Assembly (NCBI RefSeq): GCF_025836995.1
Contig: NZ_CP107546.1
Location: forward strand, 992,001-1,056,000
DNA length: 64,000 nucleotides
From: Microbacterium sp. M28
Lineage (GTDB): Bacteria > Actinomycetota > Actinomycetes > Actinomycetales > Microbacteriaceae
Direction of reading: 5' to 3'
The notes below the pieces were generated by a model. That model had not been told where the DNA came from and ran no database searches. It worked only from the letters and a program-made list of their open reading frames with translations. Position numbers and translations under genes: made by a program. Below, one piece after another: positions 45,742-54,412 of the stretch (position 1 is its first letter; every line of letters begins with the position of its first letter).

Positions 45742-47217
45742 TCAGGCGCGGGGTGCGCCGGACGGTCGCTGCGAACGACGACGACGGGGCGCCGGCTGAC
45801 CGGAGGCGGGAGCGTGCGAACGCTGACCGCTCTCGCTGGCGTACCGCGATACCGAACCGCCGCGGGGCACGTCGCTGCGCGCGGCACCGGATGCCGCGGT
45901 GCGACCGCCCTGGCCGCGGGCACCAGAGCGTGCGCCGCCCTGCTTCTGACCGGTGCGCTGACCGCCCTGGCCGCCGCGCGACTGTCCGCCCTGCGGCCTG
46001 CGCTGGCCCCCGCCCTGCGTCTGCTGCTGCACGGGAACCGGCTTGACGTACGCGGCACGCTCGCCGACGAGGTCGTCGACGATGCCGTCCGTCACGGGCT
46101 CGAGAGGTGCATCGATCTGCGCCTTGCGCAGGAGGTCCTTGACGTCGCGACGCTGCTCGGGGAGCACCACGGTGACGACGGTTCCGGCGGCGCCGGCACG
46201 CGCGGTGCGACCGGAGCGGTGCAGGTACGCCTTGTGCTCGACCGGCGGGTCGACGTGCACCACGAGGTCGACGTTGTCGACGTGGACGCCTCGGGCGGCG
46301 ACGTCGGTCGCGACCAGGACGCGCACGCCCCCGTCGGCCGGGTCGGCCGAGAACGCCGCGAGGTTGCGCTCACGGGCGTTCTGCGACAGGTTGCCGTGCA
46401 GATCGACCGCCGGGATGCCCGCCGCGGTGAGCGCCTTGGCGAGCTTCTTCGCCTGGTGCTTGGTGCGCGTGAACAGGATGCGGCGCCCCAGACCCGAGGC
46501 CAGCTCGTTGACGAGCGTCTTCTTGCGCTCGGCGTCGGCCAGCAGTACGCGGTGCGTCATCTCGCCGACCGGCACGCTCGCCTCATCGACCTCATGGCTG
46601 ACCGGCTTCACGAGGAAGCGGCGCGCGAGAGAGTCGATGCCGCGGTCCAGCGTCGCGCTGAACAGCAGTCGCTGTCCACCGGCCGGGGTCGCGGTGAGGA
46701 TGCGGGTGACACCGGGCAGGAAGCCCAGGTCGGCCATGTGGTCGGCCTCATCGAGGACGGCGACCTCCACGGCATCCATGAAGGCGATCTTCTGCTTCAT
46801 GAGGTCTTCCAGGCGGCCGGGGCAGGCCACGATGATGTCGACACCGGCCCGCAGCGCCTGCTCCTGCGGGCGCTGACTGACGCCACCGAAGATCGTGGCG
46901 ACCGTCAGGCCGGCGGCCTTCGCCAAGGGGGCGACGGTCGCGGCGATCTGAGTGGCCAGTTCGCGGGTCGGCGCGAGGACGAGTCCGCGCGGGTGCCCCG
47001 GGCGGGTGCGCTTGCCGGATTCGGACAGGCGGGCGACGAGGGGGAGCGCGAAGGCGATCGTCTTGCCGCTGCCGGTGCGGCCGCGGCCGAGCAGGTCACG
47101 ACCCGCGAGCGAGTCGGGGAGGGTGTCGCGCTGGATCGCGAACGCCTCGGTCTTGCCTTCGGCGGCGAGGACCGCAGCGAGGGGCGCCGGGACGCCGAGT
47201 TCGAGGAAAGTAGGCAT
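45742..47217 (-). CDS. DEAD-box RNA helicase
   Basis: The 491-residue helicase has a Q motif (FLELGVPAPLAAVLAAEGKTEAFAIQ), motif I GRTGSGKT, Ia PTRELA, II DEAD in VAVLDEADHM, III SAT, and V/VI with TDVAARGVHVDNVDLVV and HRSGRTARAG. The C-terminal 90 residues are a Gly/Arg/Gln-rich tail that should bind RNA. ATG 47217 gives the normal MPTFLELGV start. It is likely involved in ribosome assembly or mRNA unfolding in the cold. The 219 bases upstream to dapD hold no gene I can support and may be a long 5' leader. Confidence 0.94.
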   Translation of the reverse strand: MPTFLELGVPAPLAAVLAAEGKTEAFAIQRDTLPDSLAGRDLLGRGRTGSGKTIAFALPLVARLSESGKRTRPGHPRGLVLAPTRELATQIAATVAPLAKAAGLTVATIFGGVSQRPQEQALRAGVDIIVACPGRLEDLMKQKIAFMDAVEVAVLDEADHMADLGFLPGVTRILTATPAGGQRLLFSATLDRGIDSLARRFLVKPVSHEVDEASVPVGEMTHRVLLADAERKKTLVNELASGLGRRILFTRTKHQAKKLAKALTAAGIPAVDLHGNLSQNARERNLAAFSADPADGGVRVLVATDVAARGVHVDNVDLVVHVDPPVEHKAYLHRSGRTARAGAAGTVVTVVLPEQRRDVKDLLRKAQIDAPLEPVTDGIVDDLVGERAAYVKPVPVQQQTQGGGQRRPQGGQSRGGQGGQRTGQKQGGARSGARGQGGRTAASGAARSDVPRGGSVSRYASESGQRSHAPASGQPAPRRRRSQRPSGAPRA

Positions 47218-47436
47218 AGAGATGCTCCATCGGCGCGCGAGTGTGCGCGCATAGTGGGTGTGAGGTGGGCGAGGGCGCAAGAGCTGCGCACCGGTTCGCC
47301 GTTCGAAACGCCAGCCGGAAGCTGGAGCGGATCAGTTCGCTTCGGTCCTCAGAGACCCGTGACGACGACGCAGTCACCCGAAGGCAACCTCGCCAGCCTA
47401 CCAGTGCGCGCATGCCGTCGGGCGCATGCGTCCAGA

Positions 47437-48390
47437 TCAGGCGTGCAGCGCCTCGTTCAGGGTGACCCCGACGCCAGCGCGCTGCTTGGCCTCGATGGCA
47501 CCGGTGACCGAGTTGCGCCAGAACAGGATGCCGTCCCGGCCGCTCAGTTCGGCGGCCTTGACCGTGCGCTTGACGCCGTCCGCCGTGCTCGGACCGTCTG
47601 CGAGAACGACCTTCGAACCGGCCGTCACGTAGAGACCGGCTTCGACGACGCAGTCGTCGCCGAGGGCGATGCCGATGCCGGCGTTCGCGCCGAGCAGCGA
47701 GCGCTCGCCGATCGAGACTCGGACTGTCCCGCCTCCGGAGAGCGTGCCCATGATCGAGGCTCCCGCGCCGATGTCGCTGTTCGCGCCGACCACGACGCCC
47801 TGCGAGATGCGGCCCTCGACCATGACCGGCCCGAGGGTGCCCGCGTTGAAGTTCACGAAGCCCTCGTGCATGACGGTGGTCCCGGGGGAGAGGTGTGCGC
47901 CGAGGCGCACACGGGACGTGTCGGCGATGCGGACGCCCTCGGGGAGCACGTAATCGGTGAGACGGGGGAACTTGTCGAGCCCCTGCACCTGGATCCCGTT
48001 GCGCTGCAGCAGCGGGCGCAGCCGCTCGGCGTCGGCGGGGAGCATCGGACCGGCGGTGGTCCACGCGTTGTTCGGCAGGTGCCCGAAGATGCCGTCGAGG
48101 TTCAGGTCGTTCGGCTGCACCAGCAGGCGCGACAGCGCGTGCAGGCGGAGGTAGGCGTCCGCGGTCGACCCCGGCGCCTCGTCGAGGTCGATCCGCAGCT
48201 GGACCAGTTCGGTGCGGACGTTGCGCCGCTCGTCGGCTTCGGCCAGGGCATCCCACGTCGCGACCGCGGCGACGGCGTCCGTCGCCTCCAGCGAACCGAA
48301 GCCGACCTCAGGGTACCAGGCATCCAGGACCGTGCCGTCCGATGCGATCGTGGACAGTCCGACACCCCATACCGTGCGCGCGTTGCTCAT
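47437..48390 (-). CDS. dapD: Tetrahydrodipicolinate N-succinyltransferase
   Basis: The 317-residue enzyme transfers succinyl from CoA to tetrahydrodipicolinate. The actinobacterial DapD N-terminal domain ([21 protein letters not shown]) is followed by a left-handed beta-helix with hexapeptide repeats from about residue 160: [42 protein letters not shown] and [28 protein letters not shown], six bases before the ATG, fits leaderless transcription. It is divergent from dapE. Confidence 0.95.
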   Translation of the reverse strand: MSNARTVWGVGLSTIASDGTVLDAWYPEVGFGSLEATDAVAAVATWDALAEADERRNVRTELVQLRIDLDEAPGSTADAYLRLHALSRLLVQPNDLNLDGIFGHLPNNAWTTAGPMLPADAERLRPLLQRNGIQVQGLDKFPRLTDYVLPEGVRIADTSRVRLGAHLSPGTTVMHEGFVNFNAGTLGPVMVEGRISQGVVVGANSDIGAGASIMGTLSGGGTVRVSIGERSLLGANAGIGIALGDDCVVEAGLYVTAGSKVVLADGPSTADGVKRTVKAAELSGRDGILFWRNSVTGAIEAKQRAGVGVTLNEALHA

Positions 48391-48396
48391 GGGACA

Positions 48397-48446
48397 ACGC
48401 TACCGCGAACGCCGCGACGGCCACGCCGGGTGGTGCGCCGTAGGCT
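48397..48446. promoter_or_regulatory. Back-to-back leaderless promoters of dapD and dapE
   Basis: On the minus strand TAGCGT (48402-48397) lies six bases from the dapD ATG, and on the plus strand TAGGCT (48441-48446) lies six bases from the dapE ATG. Only 62 bases separate the two start codons, so the -35 zones overlap and the genes are probably co-controlled. Confidence 0.55.
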
Positions 48447-48452
48447 GAGGGC

Positions 48453-49526
48453 ATGGCACTCGATCTCACCGCCTCCTCGCTCGACATCACCAGGACGATC
48501 TGCGACATCCCCAGCGTCTCCGGGGATGAGGCGATGCTCGCCGATGCGATCGAGCAAGCGGTCAGACCGCTGGCGCATCTCGAGGTGATCCGATTCGGCA
48601 ACACCATCGTCGCGCGCACGCAGCTCGGCCGTGCGCAGCGGGTCGTGATCGCCGGGCACATCGATACCGTGCCCATCAACGACAACGTGCCGACCAAGGA
48701 TGTCGACATCGACGGCGAACCTCATCTGTGGGGCCGCGGCACCGTCGACATGAAGGGCGGGGTCGGCGTGCAGCTGAAGCTCGCCGCCGAGCTGACCGAG
48801 CCCGTGGTCGACATCACCTGGATGTGGTACGACAACGAGGAGGTCGCCGCAGCCCTGAACGGACTCAACCTGCTCTCGGCCGCCCGCCCCGACCTCTTCC
48901 AGGCCGACTTCGCGATCCTCGGAGAGCCGTCAAACGGGCAGGTCGAGGGCGGCTGCAACGGCACGCTCCGCGCCATCGTGCGCACCCACGGCATGCGGGC
49001 GCACAGCGCGCGCGCCTGGGTGGGCGAGAACGCGATCCACGGCGCAGCGCCGATTCTCGCTCGGCTGGCCGAATACCGCGCCAAGGAGGTCGCGGTCGAA
49101 GGGCTGGTGTACCGCGAGAGCCTCAGCGCCGTGCGGATCTCGGGCGGCGTAGCAGGCAACGTCATCCCCGATCTCTGCGAGGTCGAGGTCAACTACCGCT
49201 TCGCGCCCAGCAAGAGCGCCGCTGACGCCGAGGCGCATGTGCGCGGCGTCCTCGCCGGGTTCGAGGTGGAGATCACGGATGCCGCAGAAGGCGCGCGGCC
49301 AGGCCTGGACGCGCCCATCGCGCAGCAGTTCGTGACGGCCGTCGGTGCCGAGCCCCGCCCGAAGTACGGCTGGACCGACGTCGCGCGCTTCTCCGCGCTG
49401 GGCATCCCGGCCGTGAACTACGGCCCTGGCGACCCCCATCTCGCGCACCACGACCAGGAGCGCGTGCCCACCGCCCAGATCGACGCCGTCGAGCGCGGCC
49501 TGCGCGCATGGCTCACCGGGGCCTGA
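48453..49526 (+). CDS. dapE: Succinyl-diaminopimelate desuccinylase
   Basis: The 357-residue M20A metallopeptidase releases succinate to give LL-diaminopimelate. Motifs are IPSVSGDEAMLADAIEQ at residue 18, VIAGHIDTVPINDN near 67, LWGRGTVDMKGGVGV near 91, DNEEVAAALNGL with the catalytic Glu near 128 and GEPSNGQVEGGCNGTLR. The actinobacterial type ends PGDPHLAHHDQERVP. It shares a short divergent control region with dapD, and its end overlaps the next gene by 19 bases. Confidence 0.95.
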   Translation: MALDLTASSLDITRTICDIPSVSGDEAMLADAIEQAVRPLAHLEVIRFGNTIVARTQLGRAQRVVIAGHIDTVPINDNVPTKDVDIDGEPHLWGRGTVDMKGGVGVQLKLAAELTEPVVDITWMWYDNEEVAAALNGLNLLSAARPDLFQADFAILGEPSNGQVEGGCNGTLRAIVRTHGMRAHSARAWVGENAIHGAAPILARLAEYRAKEVAVEGLVYRESLSAVRISGGVAGNVIPDLCEVEVNYRFAPSKSAADAEAHVRGVLAGFEVEITDAAEGARPGLDAPIAQQFVTAVGAEPRPKYGWTDVARFSALGIPAVNYGPGDPHLAHHDQERVPTAQIDAVERGLRAWLTGA

Positions 49527-50719
49527 CGCCGGTCAGGCGCTGGGCGCACCTGCCGGTCGTCGCACGCATCGCGGCGATCTACGTCGCCTCCCGGCTCGTC
49601 ACGACCGGTCTGCTCGCGCTCGCCGCTGCGCTGTCCGGCCAGGCATCGCGCTTCGGCGCCGACGCCGACGTCGCCGACTTCGTGCTCGGTTGGGATGCGC
49701 AGTGGTACTGGCTGGTGGCGGTCGAGGGGTACCCAGCCGAACTGCCGCTGACGGAAGCCGGGGAAGTCGCCGAGAACGCCTGGGCCTTCATGCCGATCTA
49801 CGCATACGCCGCCAGGATCGTCGGACTCCCGCTGGGTTCCTGGGGCGCCGGCGCACTCCTGATCTCACTCGTCGCCGGGTACTTCGCGTGCATCGCGCTG
49901 TACCGCCTGCTGCACGATCGGCTCGGTTCGGCAGCCGCGCTGTGGGCCGTCGCGTTCTTCGCATCCGGTCCGCTGGCCGCACTGTTCCAGGTCGGCTACG
50001 CCGAGGCGCTGTTCGCCATGATGCTGCTGTTCTCGGTGGATGCCGTGCAGCGGCGGCGATACGGCATCCTGTACCTGCTCATCCCGCTCATGGCGTTCAC
50101 CCGCCCGGGGATCCTCGCCTTCGCGCTCTTCCTCGGACTGCACGGCATCGCCCGCTGGCTGCGCCGTGGCCGTGAACCGCTGCCCGGCCGCGACATCGCG
50201 CACATCATCGCGCTGGGTGCGCTCGCCACCGTCACCGGCTTCGCCTGGCAGGTGATCGCCGGCATCGTCACGGGCGATCCGGGGTCGTATCTCGCCACCG
50301 AACTCGCATGGAGACGCGCCTGGGGGATGGGCGAGAGCGGATTCGTGCCCTTCCAGGGGTGGATCGAGGCGTCGTCGTTCTGGTTCGCGCACTGGGGGAT
50401 GCCGGGGCACTGGGGGTACGTCGCCCTCGCGCTGCTGGTCGCCGGGATCGCCGCGGCGCTGCTGTTCGCGCCGTCCGTCCGCCGCCTCGGGATCGACGTC
50501 CGGCTGTGGAGCGCGAGCTACCTGCTCTACCTGCTCGCGGTGTTCTTCCCGCAGTCGTCCACGTTCCGTCTGCTCATGCCGCTCAGCCCGCTGTGGGGCG
50601 CCGTCGTGCCCCGCGGGCGGGGCTACCGGATCGCGGTCCTGGTGCTGTGCCTCCTCGGGCAATGGGTGTGGATCCTCCACGTCTACGCGCTCGGAAACAC
50701 GTTCTGGCAGGTCCCGTGA
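49508..50719 (+). CDS. PIG-V-like mannosyltransferase family membrane protein
   Basis: The 403-residue protein has about ten helices and the lumenal/extracytoplasmic motif LGWDAQWYWLVAVEGYP near residue 60, in which the Asp aligns with the catalytic residue of GT-C enzymes. GYAEALFAMMLLFS and MAFTRPGILAFALFLG are conserved in the PIG-V-like actinobacterial group, which uses polyprenyl-phosphate mannose. It probably adds mannose to a lipid or protein on the outer face of the membrane. The ATG lies 19 bases inside dapE, an unusually long overlap; no later start gives TM1 in full. Confidence 0.8.
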   Translation: MAHRGLTPVRRWAHLPVVARIAAIYVASRLVTTGLLALAAALSGQASRFGADADVADFVLGWDAQWYWLVAVEGYPAELPLTEAGEVAENAWAFMPIYAYAARIVGLPLGSWGAGALLISLVAGYFACIALYRLLHDRLGSAAALWAVAFFASGPLAALFQVGYAEALFAMMLLFSVDAVQRRRYGILYLLIPLMAFTRPGILAFALFLGLHGIARWLRRGREPLPGRDIAHIIALGALATVTGFAWQVIAGIVTGDPGSYLATELAWRRAWGMGESGFVPFQGWIEASSFWFAHWGMPGHWGYVALALLVAGIAAALLFAPSVRRLGIDVRLWSASYLLYLLAVFFPQSSTFRLLMPLSPLWGAVVPRGRGYRIAVLVLCLLGQWVWILHVYALGNTFWQVP

Positions 50720-50812
50720 TCGGTTGTTCATGACGGATTCTTCCCAGCGCGGACACAGGGTCGTGGCCCTACCGATAAACTTGCTGCATACCACCGAGGA
50801 AAAGGAGCCACG

Positions 50813-50983
50813 ATGGCAGCGATGAAGCCGAGGACTGGAGACGGACCCATGGAGGCCGTCAAGGAGGGGCGCCTCATCATCGTGCGTGTTCCGCTCGAAG
50901 GCGGCGGCCGTCTGGTCGTCTCCGTGAACGACGCCGAAGCGAAGGAGCTTCACGACGTGCTCGCCGCCGTCGTGAACCCCTGA
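50813..50983 (+). CDS. DUF3117-family small protein
   Basis: The 56-residue protein MAAMKPRTGDGPMEAVKEG continues as a short beta-rich chain ending LHDVLAAVVNP. It is the conserved actinobacterial DUF3117 (Rv1211 in M. tuberculosis). A GGAG lies ten bases before the ATG. The conserved size and presence across Actinobacteria imply a core role, but none is known. It is transcribed alone, with a perfect 20-base terminator just after it. Confidence 0.93.
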   Translation: MAAMKPRTGDGPMEAVKEGRLIIVRVPLEGGGRLVVSVNDAEAKELHDVLAAVVNP

Positions 50984-51005
50984 GTCCTCTCCCGCATCCA
51001 GCGGG

Positions 51006-51047
51006 ACGAAAAGGGCGGCGGATCCGAGGATCCGCCGCCCTTTTCGT
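51006..51047. terminator. Perfect bidirectional terminator after DUF3117
   Basis: Twenty-base arms (51006-51025 and 51028-51047) pair perfectly, ending in AAAA and TTTT, so both the DUF3117 gene and the convergent O-methyltransferase gene are stopped. Confidence 0.92.
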
Positions 51048-51058
51048 GTCTTCGAGCC

Positions 51059-51697
51059 TCAGTCGGTCTCCGCGACGCTGATCAGCTGCAGCAGTCCTTC
51101 GCCGGAGGAGGAGATCGACGCCAGCACGGCCTGCGACTGCTGCGTCTCCTGGATGAGCGAACGGTAGGCGGACGTGACGGCGTCGCGCTGCACAGGGTCG
51201 GCGACCTTGCCGCCGACGAGGATCCGAGGAACCAGCACGATTCCGCCGGTGCGCACGAGGCGGAGGCCGTGCTCGACGTACTCGATCACGTTGTCGGGAT
51301 CCGCGTCGACGAGGACGATGTCGTACGAGCCCTCGTTCATGCGCGGCAGGACATCGGCGGCGCGACCGGTGATGAAGCGGGCCCTGGTGGTCGGGATGCG
51401 GGCTTCGGCGAACGCCTGCCGCGCGGCGGCGAGGTGCTCGGGTTCGTTGTCGATCGAGGTGAGGACGGCCTGCGGAGCGCCGCGCAGCAGCCAGAGACCG
51501 GAGACACCCGCGCCTGTGCCGATCTCGACGATCGTCCGCGCGTTCACGGCGGCGGCGAGCAGCGCGTACTGCGCGCCCACCAGGGGACTGATGGGAGCCG
51601 CACCGATCTCGTCGGCGCGCGCGCGGGCGCGGGCGATGGCGTCCGGCTCCGCTGTGGCCTCGCGGATGTACCGCGCGTTGGCGTCGTGCTCGCTCAT
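51059..51697 (-). CDS. O-methyltransferase (class I SAM, Rv1220c-like)
   Basis: The 212-residue methyltransferase has the SAM motif I VEIGTGAGVSGLWLLRGAP near residue 57, SIDNEPEHLAAARQAF for ribose binding and DIVLVDADPDNVIEYVEHGL near 127, as in catechol-type O-methyltransferases. The ATG at 51697 has GGGAGAT upstream. In M. tuberculosis the homologue Rv1220c sits next to sigE and upstream of tatB; here it is directly divergent from the tatB-like gene. Substrate unknown. Confidence 0.88.
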   Translation of the reverse strand: MSEHDANARYIREATAEPDAIARARARADEIGAAPISPLVGAQYALLAAAVNARTIVEIGTGAGVSGLWLLRGAPQAVLTSIDNEPEHLAAARQAFAEARIPTTRARFITGRAADVLPRMNEGSYDIVLVDADPDNVIEYVEHGLRLVRTGGIVLVPRILVGGKVADPVQRDAVTSAYRSLIQETQQSQAVLASISSSGEGLLQLISVAETD

Positions 51698-51781
51698 GGC
51701 ATCTCCCGTAATGGTGGTCTCTCCCAGATTACGTCCACGCCGCGTTCTCAGCGGACAGGCGCGGCGCGGTAGCCTGGAGCC

Positions 51782-52180
51782 ATGGGGTTCGGACTCGACG
51801 TCGAGAAGCTGCTGGTGATCGGTTTCATCGCTGTGCTGCTGATCGGTCCTGAGCGGCTGCCGCACTACGCGGAGCAGTTCGCCAAGCTCGTGCGCCGAGG
51901 CGGCGAGATGCTGCGCGACACGAAGAGCCGTGTGCAGGAGGAGATGGGCCCCGAGGTCTCGGACGTCGATTGGCGCAAGCTCGACCCCCGGCAGTATGAC
52001 CCCCGGCGCATCATCCGTGACGCGCTGTTCGAGGACGCAGCCCCCGCCCCCGTGACGCCGTCGACCACGAGCGCTGCGTCGGAGACCACGGCGACCAAGG
52101 CCACAGCCACGACAGCGGTTCGGGAGACCCCCGTGTTCTCGAAGAAGAGCCCGCCGCCGTTCGATCCCGAGGCGACCTGA
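51782..52180 (+). CDS. tatB: TatB-like twin-arginine translocase component
   Basis: The 132-residue protein starts with a single helix DVEKLLVIGFIAVLLIGPERL, in which the GPERL hinge is the TatA/B signature, followed by an amphipathic helix HYAEQFAKLVRRGGEMLRDT and an acidic, Thr/Ala-rich tail. Length and tail favour TatB over TatA. It helps move folded proteins with twin-arginine signals. TAGCCT lies six bases before the ATG. TatA and TatC are not in this window. Confidence 0.88.
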   Translation: MGFGLDVEKLLVIGFIAVLLIGPERLPHYAEQFAKLVRRGGEMLRDTKSRVQEEMGPEVSDVDWRKLDPRQYDPRRIIRDALFEDAAPAPVTPSTTSAASETTATKATATTAVRETPVFSKKSPPPFDPEAT

Positions 52181-52201
52181 TCCGACTCACCGCCGCCGGG
52201 A

Positions 52202-52702
52202 TCAGCCGATCTCGGCGCGCAGACGGGCGATGTCGGCGTCGGACACGACCGCTCGCGGCAGCGCCGTCATCGCGGAGCTGTCGCGCAGCTGAAGCATCAC
52301 CGCGTCGCGGCCTGCCCGCACGCGGCGGAACGACGAGAACGCGATCCGCGAGGTGCCGCGGGCGCTCTCCACCCGTAGTTCGCGCTGACCCACGATGACC
52401 GAGACGGTGGATCCCTCCGGCATCGTGACGGCCAGCGAACGACGCACGCTCGTGATCGTGAGGATGACGTACAGCACCATGACGCCCGCGAACAGGGCGG
52501 GCATCACGACCAGTCGCCCGGCCTGCGACGGCGCGTTCGCCAACGCCGTCCCGAACGGCGCGAGCGTCCAGAGCAGACCGGCTCCGAGCAGTCCCCAGAC
52601 GACGATCGACAGCGGGCGGGTCAACAGGAAGATCGTGGCGTCTCGGGACATGCGGGTGAGCAGATCGCGGTCGACCCTGACGCGGCGGGGCGCTTCGGTC
52701 AT
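52202..52702 (-). CDS. Membrane-anchored PH-like protein
   Basis: The 166-residue protein has two helices at about residues 26-50 and 65-85, then a C-terminal domain rich in short strands with SVIVGQRELRVESARGTSRIAF and FRRVRAGRDAVMLQLRD, which looks like a bacterial PH fold. It begins 22 bases downstream of mrp on the same strand and is probably the end of that operon. Function unknown. Confidence 0.65.
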   Translation of the reverse strand: MTEAPRRVRVDRDLLTRMSRDATIFLLTRPLSIVVWGLLGAGLLWTLAPFGTALANAPSQAGRLVVMPALFAGVMVLYVILTITSVRRSLAVTMPEGSTVSVIVGQRELRVESARGTSRIAFSSFRRVRAGRDAVMLQLRDSSAMTALPRAVVSDADIARLRAEIG

Positions 52703-52724
52703 CGTGGCATCGCCTCCCGTGGCG

Positions 52725-53843
52725 TCACGCCGGTGCGAACGGGAGCGAGCGACCGGCGAGCCCGCGCCCCTTGGTCACGACGCGCTGCGCGAGTGCGTCG
52801 ATCGCGGCGGCCGCGGCATCCGACGGGTCCTCGAGGACGACGGGCATGCCGGCATCCCCGCCCTCGCGCAGTGCCGGGCTGAGCGGGATGGACGCGAGCA
52901 GCGCGATCGGCTCGGCCGGCGTCGACAGTGCCTTCGCGACCTCGGCACCGCCGCCGGAGCCGAACAGGTCGATCACAGTGCCGTCCGGTAGTGCGAAGGC
53001 CGCCATGTTCTCGACGACGCCGATCACGCGTTGACCGGTCTGCCGGGCGACCAGACCGCTGCGGATCGCGACGTCGGATGCCGCGGTCTGCGGTGTGGTG
53101 ACGACCAGCACCTCGGCATGCGGCAGGATCTGGCCGATCGAGATCGCGATGTCGCCCGTGCCGGGCGGCATGTCGATCAGCAGCACGTCGAGGTCGCCGA
53201 AGAACACGTCCGTGAGGAACTGCTGCACCGTGCGGTGCAGCATCGGTCCGCGCCATGCCACGACGGATTCCCCGTCGCGCAGGAACATGCCGATCGAGAT
53301 CGTCTTCACTCCGTGCGCGACCGGCGGCAGCATCAGATCGTCGATGCGGGTCGGCTGCGTCCCCGCGGGGATGCCGAGGAGGCCGGGGATCGAGAATCCG
53401 TGCACGTCGGCATCCACGAGCCCGACCGCGAGACCGCGCTCCGCTAGTGCGACGGCGAGATTGGCGGTGAGGGTCGACTTGCCGACGCCGCCCTTGCCGC
53501 TGGACACGAGGATGACGCGGGTCAGGGAATCAGGGCCGAACGGCATCTGCCGTGCAGGCCGCCCCGCACGCAGCTTCTCGGTGAGCGCCTTGCGCTCATC
53601 CGGTGTCATGACACCGACGGACACGTCCACGTCGTCGACACCGGGGACGGATGCCGCAGCGCTGCGCACATCCGATTCGATGCGGTTCGCGGCGGGGCAC
53701 CCGACGATGGTCAGGACGATGGCGACGTGCGCGGTCGAGCCGCGCACGGTCACCTCGCGGACCATGTCGAGCTCGCCGATCGGACGGCGCAGCTCGGGGT
53801 CGGTGACGGCTTCGACGGCGCGTCTGACCTGCTCCGCCGTCAT
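52725..53843 (-). CDS. mrp: Mrp/ApbC-type Fe-S cluster carrier ATPase
   Basis: The 372-residue protein has an N-terminal MIP18/DUF59 domain (VRRAVEAVTDPELRRPIGELDMV and IVLTIVGCPAANRIESDV, residues 6-60) and a P-loop ATPase with the deviant Walker motif SSGKGGVGKST near residue 119, LVDADVHGFS and LLIDMPPGTGD. It is expected to carry and insert Fe-S clusters. The CxxC normally found near the C-terminus of Mrp is not seen, which is usual for actinobacterial forms. The ATG overlaps the DUF1003 stop by four bases. Confidence 0.92.
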   Translation of the reverse strand: MTAEQVRRAVEAVTDPELRRPIGELDMVREVTVRGSTAHVAIVLTIVGCPAANRIESDVRSAAASVPGVDDVDVSVGVMTPDERKALTEKLRAGRPARQMPFGPDSLTRVILVSSGKGGVGKSTLTANLAVALAERGLAVGLVDADVHGFSIPGLLGIPAGTQPTRIDDLMLPPVAHGVKTISIGMFLRDGESVVAWRGPMLHRTVQQFLTDVFFGDLDVLLIDMPPGTGDIAISIGQILPHAEVLVVTTPQTAASDVAIRSGLVARQTGQRVIGVVENMAAFALPDGTVIDLFGSGGGAEVAKALSTPAEPIALLASIPLSPALREGGDAGMPVVLEDPSDAAAAAIDALAQRVVTKGRGLAGRSLPFAPA

Positions 53844-54412
53844 CGCCTGGGGCGCCGGATCGTGATGGGGCCGGTGCGGGGAGACGGCCCGTCGGAGCCG
53901 GCATCCCGTCCGTCCGCGTGCTCGTCGTCGAGTTCGGCGAGGAGGGCGCGCAGCTCCTGACGGAGCACGTCCCGGGTCACGACCTGAGAATTGCGCTCCT
54001 CGAGCGACAGCCTCAGCGCGACGATCTCGCGCGCCAGGTACTCGGTGTCGGCGAGATTGCGCTCGGCCCGCTGACGATCCTGCTCGATCTGCACCCGGTC
54101 GCGGTCGTCCTGACGGTTCTGCGCGAGAAGGATGAGGGGAGCGGCGTACGAGGCCTGCAGCGAGAGCATGAGGGTCAGCGCGGTGAAACCGAGCGCGGCG
54201 TCGTCGAAGCGCAGGTTCTCGGGCATCAGCGTGTTCCAGCTGATCCACAGCACGCAGAAGAGCGTCAGGATCAGGAGGAACGCCGGTGTCCCCATCGCCC
54301 TCGCGACCCACTCCGTGAAGCGGCCGAAGCGGTCACGGGAGGTCGGTCGCTGCCGTGCTGTACCGCGCCCGAGGGGAGCATCGAGGCCGGCGCGGGTGTT
54401 CTTCGCCATCAT
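53840..54412 (-). CDS. DUF1003-family membrane protein
   Basis: The 190-residue protein has two helices (residues about 43-62 and 75-97) with FLLILTLFCVLWISWNTLMP and ALTLMLSLQASYAAPLILLAQNRQDDRDR, the DUF1003 signature, followed by a long coiled-coil-like acid/base helix to residue 160. The first ATG (54412) overlaps the upstream MgtE-like stop by four bases, so it is chosen over the ATG one codon on. The order MgtE-like, DUF1003, Mrp is conserved in Actinobacteria; function unknown. Confidence 0.9.
   Translation of the reverse strand: MMAKNTRAGLDAPLGRGTARQRPTSRDRFGRFTEWVARAMGTPAFLLILTLFCVLWISWNTLMPENLRFDDAALGFTALTLMLSLQASYAAPLILLAQNRQDDRDRVQIEQDRQRAERNLADTEYLAREIVALRLSLEERNSQVVTRDVLRQELRALLAELDDEHADGRDAGSDGPSPRTGPITIRRPRR

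Noticed and set aside
45902-46030. Repeat array in the 3' end of the helicase gene
   Set aside because: The repeats encode the Gly/Arg/Gln-rich tail typical of DEAD-box helicases; there are no spacers or regular units.
47218-47436. Possible small gene between the helicase and dapD
   Set aside because: Short frames there have no start with a ribosome site or a TANNNT at leaderless distance. It is better read as a 5' leader of the helicase mRNA plus the dapD 3' end.
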